Below are positions 10,002-16,342 of a DNA stretch of 64,000 bases, piece after piece. The DNA is from Haladaptatus sp. QDMS2 (GTDB taxonomy: Archaea; Halobacteriota; Halobacteria; Halobacteriales; Halococcaceae), in contig NZ_CP119793.1 of NCBI RefSeq assembly GCF_029338295.1, forward strand, positions 248,001 through 312,000, in the 5' to 3' direction. The position numbers and the translations under genes were made by a program. Numbering within the stretch: position 1 is the first letter of the stretch; each line of letters begins with the position of its first letter. The notes beneath the pieces are model-generated. The model was not told the origin of the DNA and ran no database searches. It saw nothing but the letters and a program-made list of their open reading frames with translations.

Positions 10002-10430
10002 CTAACTCTGCGTTTGACGGGCGAACTCCTGGAGCTGCTCTCCGATGAGCGTCGCAACCCGTTCACTATATCGCCAGAGTGCTGCGTTGAGTCGCTCTTC
10101 GGTCTCATCGTCAAGATCGTCGGCCCCACGAAGGACGGAGTCTTTGGTTATCTGTGGGTGGAACACACAGACGACGCCGAGTGAGGTATCCGAACTCGAG
10201 GTCCCTGCGGTGTGGATTCCGTATTGATCGGTTCCCCAGACACCATCGCCGCCCTCTCGCTCCAGTTCAGAGTCGAGCGCATCGAGCAGCTGCACCTCTT
10301 TGGGGGAGAGGATGGGATCCTCACCTTCGAACAGCTCGGTGTACGCCTCCATCCGGGCACTTTTCGTCCACTGGTCCAACTGGGAACGCGCCCGAAGAAC
10401 GAGCTGTCGTTCGTCTGGAAATTCGGCCAT
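10002..10430 (-). CDS. Haloarchaeal hypothetical protein (DUF7539-like)
   Basis: 142 aa, acidic and soluble, with no signal or membrane segment. It starts 'MAEFPDERQLVLRARSQLDQ', contains 'DPILSPKEVQLLDALDSELE' and a conserved-looking 'GVWGTDQYGIH', and ends in a long helix 'ETEERLNAALWRYSERVATL'. I recognise the pattern as a conserved haloarchaeal protein, probably DUF7539, without known function. The frame is complete, unlike the four genes that follow to the right. Confidence 0.7.
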   Translation of the reverse strand: MAEFPDERQLVLRARSQLDQWTKSARMEAYTELFEGEDPILSPKEVQLLDALDSELEREGGDGVWGTDQYGIHTAGTSSSDTSLGVVCVFHPQITKDSVLRGADDLDDETEERLNAALWRYSERVATLIGEQLQEFARQTQS

Positions 10431-10553
10431 GGTCCTAGAAGGGGTGCAAGGCGAATGAGTGTTTGTACAACGTCTACGGATGGTGGGTGTGTCAGTGGTG
10501 ACGGTGTACTTTAGTAGTCTCTGTCACGGGCAGAGCATTCAAACGGATTCTCC

Positions 10554-11141
10554 ATGTATATCGAGTATGCTGGTGAGTGAGTTATCATAGAATCCAACGG
10601 CGGTCAAGCGGAGTATGCCACAATCCCAGAAACTATCGACATCCTCAAATATGTCGCAGAGAGTTTGAGTCTCGCTTTCAGCCGGTGGGACGAACCATAT
10701 GTGACCGGACCGAGTCTCTATTTTATTGTCGTTGCTGACATCGATTTCGGTAGATACACCGACCCGCTGGGAGACAACACGTGGCCTGTCGACCAGTGTC
10801 GGTCAGTCGCCATCTCATCCGATGAATTCATCGATGCAGCCCGCAACGTGGCATTCAGCTGTGATGGGGCAGTCGTTATTGCTGCGGATCGGACGATCCA
10901 AGAACAGATGGTTCGCGTTCGGACTCCAAATGCTACGGAAGTGGTCGAAGAGCCACCCCTCGCTTATGCCGATTGGATGGGAACCAAACATCTCAGTGCG
11001 TTAGAAGTCTCCCTCCGGGAAGAGGTCATTGCCAGTGTAACGCTGAGCGAAGAGAACGGTCGTGTGACAGTCTTCCGCGATGGAAAATATAACGATTGCG
11101 AACGTGAGGAACTTGGGGGACGCTGGCGGACTGCAGACTGA
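10554..11141 (+). pseudogene. Diadenylate cyclase-like (DisA_N) gene with early stop
   Basis: The natural start is the ATG at 10554 (MYIEYAGE), but codon 9 is TGA (10578-10580). The same frame then continues as a good DisA_N/DacZ-type domain: 'WDEPYVTGPSLYFIVVADI', 'CDGAVVIAADRTIQEQMVRV', 'GTKHLSALEVSLREEVIASV', 'LSEENGRVTVFRDG'. Such enzymes make c-di-AMP from two ATP; DacZ is the main archaeal one. A shorter product could start from TTG at 10665 and would lack about 28 residues before the core. It is also shorter than full-length DacZ. I read it as a recently inactivated accessory copy. Confidence 0.72.
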
Positions 11142-11179
11142 GGTTGCGTATCTCTCCCCGTGACGGGTGTTCTGCGAAC

Positions 11180-11479
11180 TTAGTTCTCGAATTCGTCGTC
11201 GTATTGTTCGTAGATAACCGTCAGCTTGCCTGCTGTGGGACGTTTCGCTGCATCTCGAAGCGTTTCGAACGATTCGAGGAGTTCGCTTGTGTCGGTAGAG
11301 TCCTCCCCGCCGCTCGATGACTCCTCTCGAATCGTATCGTATACTCGCTCCAGGATGCGTCGAGCGGCATACGAATCGGTTTGTGAGTCAATCTCGAAGG
11401 AAGCCACGTGACGAGACATACACAGATGTCGTTCTCCACAAGCATAACAGCCATCATGGTTCAGCCGGTGGCGTGTCAT
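11180..11479 (-). CDS. Hypothetical protein with N-terminal Cys pair
   Basis: 99 aa from the ATG at 11477-11479; upstream extension to 11587 is open but overlaps the UMP kinase remnant. It begins 'MTRHRLNHDGCYACGERHLC', where CxxC plus a third Cys could hold a metal. A helical acidic part follows ('SYAARRILERVYDTIREESS') and a C-terminal 'KLTVIYEQYDDEFEN'. I do not recognise the family. It overlaps the end of the broken UMP kinase by 26 nt, so it may once have been cotranscribed with it. Confidence 0.5.
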   Translation of the reverse strand: MTRHRLNHDGCYACGERHLCMSRHVASFEIDSQTDSYAARRILERVYDTIREESSSGGEDSTDTSELLESFETLRDAAKRPTAGKLTVIYEQYDDEFEN

Positions 11480-12165
11480 CGTCGCTGTCCGAGATGATTC
11501 TCGTCCCGCCAAATTCGCCGGTTTGGACAGCGATGAGGATGCATTCTGGATCGGTTCCATCGATAACCACTGTTTCGCAGTGTGCACGTTGGATCAGCTT
11601 CGCAGCGAGAAGGTCGATCGGTACACGACTCCCGGCAGTACTGTCCATATCGAGGATGAGGGTAATGAGTTGGCTCGCGCGTAACTCGTCGAATGGCTCT
11701 GCGTCTGGGTGCGTGTGAGGATCCGCGCTAAAGACCCCAGGCACGTTCCTCGCATAGATGAGACGTTCTGCGTTGAGGTATTCAAGCAAGGAGAGCGCTC
11801 ACCGCGTTAGTAGTTTGACCGGGTGCTGTTCCACCCATGACGACGATGTCGCCACAGCGGAGCGCTTTGCCCGCCGCTTCGTAGTCTTTTGCTAGCGTCA
11901 AGACGGCCTCGTCGCCGATTGCCGCAATGAGAAGGCGGGCATTTAGCCGAGTAACCTCGATACCGAGATGATCCAGCTCGACTTCGTTCGCACCGAGAGC
12001 TCGCCCCACACCGATGAATTCGCGCGCAGGAGATCCGCCCCCGGTGACGACACAGACATCGTGCTTCTCGGCGAGTGTTGTGATGACGGCTGCGTACTCC
12101 CGAAACTGCTCTGGGTCAAGCGTTGGCATGAGGATGCTCCCGCCAAGTGAGAGTACGATGCGCAT
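11454..12165 (-). pseudogene. UMP kinase (PyrH-type), frameshifted
   Basis: ATG at 12163-12165. The first half, 'MRIVLSLGGSILMPTLDPEQ', 'VCVVTGGGSPAREFIGVGRA' and 'ALRCGDIVVMGGTAPGQTTN', is archaeal UMP kinase of the amino-acid-kinase fold. It ends at a TGA after 'AVSALLA'. The rest ('EYLNAERLIYARNVPGVFSA', ending 'IQRAHCETVVIDGT') continues one frame over, starting near 11785. An extra T in CTTGCTTGAATAC accounts for the shift: removing it restores 'LLAEYLNAERL'. UMP kinase phosphorylates UMP to UDP and is essential, so a second intact copy must exist elsewhere in the genome. Confidence 0.82.
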
Positions 12166-12258
12166 GATGGTCTCTAGACTGTAGGACAGCGTCAAACAAC
12201 AATCTAGCACCTCTTGGTGACCCGCCAGGTTATGGACGCAGCCCGCCTACTGTTGGTC

Positions 12259-12441
12259 ATGGCGACGATTGTCTATCAAGGCGTGGATGAGACCGTTTCG
12301 GAAGAGATCGACGATGAGAAACTCAACTATCGAGAGGACCACTGGCAGATTCACCACGGCGATGACGAGTACACGTACATCCCCAGAGAGCGCGTCTATA
12401 CGGTGAAAATGACCGACCCGCACCTCATAACGGACAAGTAG
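12259..12441 (+). CDS. Small conserved haloarchaeal protein
   Basis: 60 aa from the ATG at 12259; an upstream GTG at 12214 adds 15 residues of weak quality. The sequence 'MATIVYQGVDETVSEEIDDE', then 'REDHWQIHHGDDEYTYIPRE' and 'RVYTVKMTDPHL', is rich in charged residues and looks like a compact beta-rich domain. I recall similar small proteins in many haloarchaea, function unknown. It is divergent from the broken UMP kinase, and their starts are about 94 bp apart. Confidence 0.65.
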   Translation: MATIVYQGVDETVSEEIDDEKLNYREDHWQIHHGDDEYTYIPRERVYTVKMTDPHLITDK

Positions 12442-12571
12442 ACATACGGTCATGAGAACGGTCTGGAACCGGAGTCCAGATAGCTCACCTCCTAGTGTGA
12501 CGGGTCTGTGAACCACAGCGATTCACGACCGCTCTCGGGATGTCTTTCACTGCTGAGTCAGCACACCCGCG

Positions 12572-13135
12572 TCAAACACGGACGCCCCAGAAGAACGCAA
12601 TCCCGAGGACAGTGACGACCGACAACAGCAACTGTAACGGTCCACCAACACGCAGAAAGTCCGAGAACCTGTAGCCACCAGGCCCGTAGACGAAGAGGTT
12701 CGTCTGGTAGCCAACTGGCGTCATGAACGCCGTCGAGGCGGCGAACGTCACGCCGAGGACGAACGCGAACGCGTTCGCCCCAATCGACTGAGCCGCACTG
12801 GCCGCGGCAGGAATCATCAACACGACGCTCGTGTTGGTACTGATGACACTTGTCAACAGGCCGGTGGCGACGTAGAACACTCAGAGGACACCGATCGCTG
12901 GCAAGAACGCCGCAGTCGAGGCGACAGCATTGCCTAGTAGCGCCGCCGCCCCGGTCTGCTGCAGTGCAATACCGAGAGGAATGACGCCAGCGATGATTCC
13001 CACTGCGAAGGTGATCTTCTCGCTCCGGTAGGTCACCTCGTCGAACTCGTGGGCGACGATGAAGTCCTGGTTCTCGACGAGTCGGGTGAGCATCACTCGC
13101 TGGACCAGGAATGAGATAAGGATACGAGATCCATA
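12572..13135 (-). pseudogene. SLC13-type anion permease, 5'-deleted and with internal stop
   Basis: Only the C-terminal half remains. In one frame it reads 'RLVENQDFIVAHEFDEVTYR', 'ITFAVGIIAGVIPLGIALQQ', then a TGA at 12881-12883. The same frame then reads 'VFYVATGLLTSVISTNTSVV', 'VTFAASTAFMTPVGYQTNLF' and 'VYGPGGYRFSDFLRVGGPLQ', ending in 'GIAFFWGVRV'. This is the SLC13/DASS carrier signature with its conserved 'SNxxxVVLMxP' and 'TPVGYQTNL'-like loops. The N-terminal half has been replaced by the end of another membrane gene at about 13140. It cannot be a working transporter. Confidence 0.75.
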
Positions 13136-13139
13136 ACCT

Positions 13140-13617
13140 CATCAAGATGCTGAAGAACGTGTAGCGAGGCCGGGTCGGCCAGCGAAGCCAGCCAATGATA
13201 AAACTCGTCACCGTGATGAACAGACCGGTCCCCAATGCCAGTGGTTGATACCACGACCGTGGGAACGGCATGGAATCCGAAGTATACGTGGGATCTGGAG
13301 AAAACCCTTCAAAGAGGATGGCACCGAGTGCAATCACGACAATTCCGGTGAGCACGCCATAGAGTGCTATCGTCGGGGAGATTCGACCGCTTCGCTTGCT
13401 AACAATCGCCCCACCGAGGAGGATAACCCCGATGACACCGAGGACGAGTCCGTGACCTTTGGGAGAGCCCCGCTGTCGCCTCGTGCGCCGATGCGACGGG
13501 AATCTGTGTAAGCGTGACGAACGCGAGAATGAACACAGAAAGGGGACGGAGCAATGCGAGATGGCGTGGACTCTCACGGGCATCCCTGTCCCTCGGGTTT
13601 CGTCGATCCCCGTCCAT
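13140..13617 (-). pseudogene. Membrane protein with signal peptide, frameshifted
   Basis: The start at 13615-13617 gives a signal-like segment 'LSVFILAFVTLTQIPVASA' followed by 'HEATAG'. The frame then shifts near 13470, and the protein goes on in another frame as 'GSPKGHGLVLGVIGVILLGG', 'ISPTIALYGVLTGIVVIALG' and 'WYQPLALGTGLFITVTSFII', three membrane helices. A 2-base loss (or 1-base gain) near the GGGG run would explain it. Its 3' end is joined to the SLC13 remnant. I do not know the function of the family. Confidence 0.55.
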
Positions 13618-13667
13618 TAACGAATCTTATCCTGTGACCCACTTGTGAACTACCTTACCCTACTCGC

Positions 13668-14819
13668 TCACGGCTGACGCCGTTCGCTCCTTGAGGGTAT
13701 AGGGCTTCCTGCTTCCACGATGCGCTTTGCAGATACAGGCGTATCCACAGGGAGCGCAGTCTCCACAGGCGTTGATTCGGAGTATCCCACTCCTACGTCT
13801 TCGAGGCCGCGAGAAGGGATGTTCCACGCCGCGTTCGCGTCCCTGTCCGCCTCAAACCCGCAGGCAGGACAGGAGTGTTCACGGACCCACAACGGCTTCT
13901 CCGTCGAGACGCCACAGGACGCGCACTCCTTGGTCGTCCCTCTCGGGTTGACCGTCACGAAGTGCGTCCCCTCTCGCTCGCACTTGTATTCTTCGACTGC
14001 CACGAGGTCGTATTCCCGAGCGTAGTAGTTCGAGAGTTTGTGCAAGAAGTCGCGGCGCTTCCGACGGAGGTCTGCGTGACACTCCGCAACTCGCCGCCGT
14101 TGTGTCTCGTAGTTGGCAGAGCCGTGTTCCTTCCGCGAGAGCTTCCGTTGCTCGCGCTCCAAGCGTTCACGCTCGTCGGAGAGGTCGAGCGACCCGACCG
14201 CCGTGCCGTCGGTGTCGTGGGCGTACGTGAGAATCCCAACGTCGATGCCGACGCATTTCTCGGGTTTCTCGGGTTTCTCCGGTGGGGCGTCCGGAGTTTC
14301 GACGCCGAAGGTAGCGAACCACTCGCCCGTCGGTTCCTTCTTGACCGTGACCTGCTTGAGCGTCGCGTCGTCGGGGATGGCGCGGTGAAGCCGAATCGGG
14401 ATGTCCGCAAGTTTCGAGAGTGACAGCACAGTCTGACCGCCCTTCTTGTCGAGCTCGAAGCCAGACTGACTGTACGTGAAACTGCGAAACTCCCGTGGCG
14501 GCTTCCACGTGAGTTGACCAACGCCGTAGCCGTTCTCCTTGAGTGCGGAGAGGCCTTTGACGTTCTGCTCGATTCGCATGACTGCCGTTTGCAGAGCTGT
14601 CGAGTACACGTCCGAGAGGCTGTCCCACCACTCTTTCAGGGATGGAATCTCGTCTCGGATGGACCGAACACGCTGATTGAGCGTGCCTGCGTCCTCGGGT
14701 ATTTGGTCGAAGCGGTAGAGCGCGTGGTTGTAGAGTTGCCTACAAATGTCTCGGTGGCGGTCCAACTCCTCTCGGTGGGCGTCGGACGGCTTGAGACGGT
14801 ACTTGTAGGCGTAGTACAT
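13668..14819 (-). CDS. tnpB: TnpB of IS605 element, internally deleted
   Basis: 383 aa. The first RuvC Asp ('CVGIDVGILTYAHDTDG'), the zinc ribbon ('CASCGVSTEKPLW', 'CPACGFEAD') and the last Asp ('ADRDANAAWN') are present. Near the second acidic residue the text jumps from 'YDLVAVE' directly to 'EYKCEREGTHFVTV'. The two complete TnpBs at 3232 and 39973 have about 28 residues between these points, including the 'HxWAFxxL' helix. So an in-frame deletion removed the helix after the catalytic Glu. The protein probably cannot cut DNA normally. ATG follows the tnpA stop by one base. Confidence 0.88.
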   Translation of the reverse strand: MYYAYKYRLKPSDAHREELDRHRDICRQLYNHALYRFDQIPEDAGTLNQRVRSIRDEIPSLKEWWDSLSDVYSTALQTAVMRIEQNVKGLSALKENGYGVGQLTWKPPREFRSFTYSQSGFELDKKGGQTVLSLSKLADIPIRLHRAIPDDATLKQVTVKKEPTGEWFATFGVETPDAPPEKPEKPEKCVGIDVGILTYAHDTDGTAVGSLDLSDERERLEREQRKLSRKEHGSANYETQRRRVAECHADLRRKRRDFLHKLSNYYAREYDLVAVEEYKCEREGTHFVTVNPRGTTKECASCGVSTEKPLWVREHSCPACGFEADRDANAAWNIPSRGLEDVGVGYSESTPVETALPVDTPVSAKRIVEAGSPIPSRSERRQP

Positions 14820-14820
14820 T

Positions 14821-15225
14821 CTACTCGCGTTGGTCCTCTACGTACTGTTTCAGCACATCCAGCGACACCTGCCCCGTCGAGATGAGGCAGTACGAGTCGT
14901 TCCAGAACGAGTCGCCCCACAGTTCGGTCTTTAGTTCGTCCGCGTACTCGTTGCGGATACGGCGGGCAGTCGCGCCCTTGACCGTGTTGATGAACTTCAC
15001 GAGGTCTGTGGTTGGCTTCGCTCGGAATAGGATGTGTACGTGGTCGTCCTCGCCGTCGAGGTTCGTCAGTTCGACACCGTAGTTGTCCGTGAACCCGCTG
15101 ATGACCTCGTGTATGAATTGGGTTCGCTCCTCGGTTAGCACTCCGCGCCGATACTTCGTAGTGAGTATCAGGTGGTAGTGCAGCGAAAACGTCGAGTGCG
15201 CTCCCGAGTCGAGGTCGTATTCCAT
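14821..15225 (-). CDS. tnpA: TnpA Y1 (HUH) transposase of IS200/IS605
   Basis: 134 aa. It has the HUH motif 'DDHVHIL', the N-terminal strand 'FSLHYHLILTTKYRRGVLTE' and the Y1 tyrosine in the last helix ('DVLKQYVEDQ'). The small single-domain enzyme cuts and joins single-stranded ends at the hairpins of its element and moves it without target duplication. Length and motifs are normal, so it is probably active and could also mobilise the tnpA-less elements and end relics in this window if their ends match. Confidence 0.93.
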   Translation of the reverse strand: MEYDLDSGAHSTFSLHYHLILTTKYRRGVLTEERTQFIHEVISGFTDNYGVELTNLDGEDDHVHILFRAKPTTDLVKFINTVKGATARRIRNEYADELKTELWGDSFWNDSYCLISTGQVSLDVLKQYVEDQRE

Positions 15226-15317
15226 TGGGTTCGTTCAATACTATGCTACCCTACTGCAAACGAATTGCGACTGCGTGGGGCTGTGGGCCTGCCACCGAAT
15301 CGTGTATGTGAACTGTG

Positions 15318-15354
15318 CGGCGTTGACGAGACGCGTCGCGTCTCGTTCGCACAC
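15318..15354 (+). repeat. IS605 left-end palindrome
   Basis: It contains ACGAGACGCG-T-CGCGTCTCGT and lies about 90 bp upstream of tnpA. An inverted copy with 35 of 37 identical bases is at 5670-5706. Confidence 0.6.
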
Positions 15355-15526
15355 GAGAGAAAAGCTCTCGTGAACGCTGTATCCCCTCCCTGCTCGCGCC
15401 TTCGGCGCTCGCTGAGGAAGGGGGCTTAGCGCCTCAATTCAGCTAATTGACTGATTCTGACAGTCCCCTACTAAGTGGGTAGTGGGCAACAACACGCTCT
15501 TACGAACGACCAGCGTACGGTTCGCC

Positions 15527-16279
15527 ATGCGAGAGTTCGTTTTCACACTTGCCTACGATTCCGGGACGAATGCCGTCGCGGACGTCCTCTCTGCGGCTCC
15601 CGACACTCGTATTCGGTCGCTGTCCTGCCACGTCTCCGCGAAGCATCTCTGGCGCGTCGATCACATTACTGGCTCCGAAACAGTCCGCGACGACATCGTC
15701 GCCGCAGTCACGGACGGTGATTACTACCCGGATTGCCTCGCACGACGGGACTGCGAAGCGGACTGGCAGACCCAGGTTCTCGACGAATCCGGAGATACGC
15801 TCGTCATCTACTCTTACTGGACGCGGACGCCCTCCTGCATGTCCATTCCCCACCTCGCGCTCGAGCACTTCGGTGACGGACTGATCTTCGAGACCACCTG
15901 GACAGAGCGACAGTACGAGTGGCGTGTGATCGTCCCGGGCAGTCCCGAGTTTAGCACCTTCCACGACGACCTCACCGCCGAAATTGCCGACACGACTGGC
16001 GTCGAGATCCGTCGCATTACCAATTCACCTGCCTCGCCGAAACACGATATTGACGAGCAGAAGCCAGCGCTGTCCCCGGAGCAGGACGCCGCGCTTCGGG
16101 CTGCCGTCGACGCCGGGTACTATCAATCACCGCGAGCGGCCGAAGCCTACGAACTCGCAGACCGGCTCGGTATCCCTGGCTCGACATTCGCTTACCGACT
16201 GCGTCGGGCTGAGGCACAGCTTGCGCTCGCCTACGCCGACTCAAGCCGCCCCGATACTCTAACTGATGAGGACGGCTGA
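15527..16279 (+). CDS. HTH_10 (bacterio-opsin activator type) regulator
   Basis: 250 aa from the ATG at 15527. Residues about 1-165 form the usual sensor-like domain ('EFVFTLAYDSGTNAVADVL', 'CLARRDCEADWQTQVLDES'). The C-terminal 60 residues are the HTH_10 domain: 'LSPEQDAALRAAVDAGYYQS', 'PRAAEAYELADRLGIPGSTF', 'RLRRAEAQLALAY'. Cysteines at about 33, 69, 74 and 104 could sense metal, which fits its place 63 bp before the P1B ATPase gene. Probable role: activator of the metal-export cluster; this is inference from context. Confidence 0.88.
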   Translation: MREFVFTLAYDSGTNAVADVLSAAPDTRIRSLSCHVSAKHLWRVDHITGSETVRDDIVAAVTDGDYYPDCLARRDCEADWQTQVLDESGDTLVIYSYWTRTPSCMSIPHLALEHFGDGLIFETTWTERQYEWRVIVPGSPEFSTFHDDLTAEIADTTGVEIRRITNSPASPKHDIDEQKPALSPEQDAALRAAVDAGYYQSPRAAEAYELADRLGIPGSTFAYRLRRAEAQLALAYADSSRPDTLTDEDG

Positions 16280-16342
16280 CGACCGAGGAAGTTGCTGCAC
16301 AGCAACCGTACCGCTTTGCCCGCAGCGTGACTACTAGAGGTA

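Larger units (their letters stand above)
13650..15430 (-). mobile_element. IS200/IS605 element with tnpA and tnpB
   Basis: tnpA (14821-15225) and tnpB (13668-14819) are adjacent and lie between structured ends. On the right side are an imperfect hairpin at about 15383-15424 and the palindrome ACGAGACGCG-T-CGCGTCTCGT at 15326-15346. On the left are nested hairpins around 13655-13710 (ACGGC-TGAC-GCCGT and flanking pairs). Exact cut sites are not fixed. TnpA looks functional, while tnpB carries an internal deletion. The element separates a decaying gene block from the metal cluster. Confidence 0.8.

Noticed and set aside
10578-10580. Selenocysteine or programmed readthrough at the TGA in the cyclase-like gene (also 12881 and 47611)
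   Set aside because: Haloarchaea are not known to use Sec, the positions are not catalytic, and nearby genes have unrelated disabling changes. Mutation or sequencing error is simpler.
15326-15346. Rho-independent-like terminator
   Set aside because: The palindrome has no T tract and recurs as an IS605 end in inverse orientation at 5670, so it is better explained as an element end.
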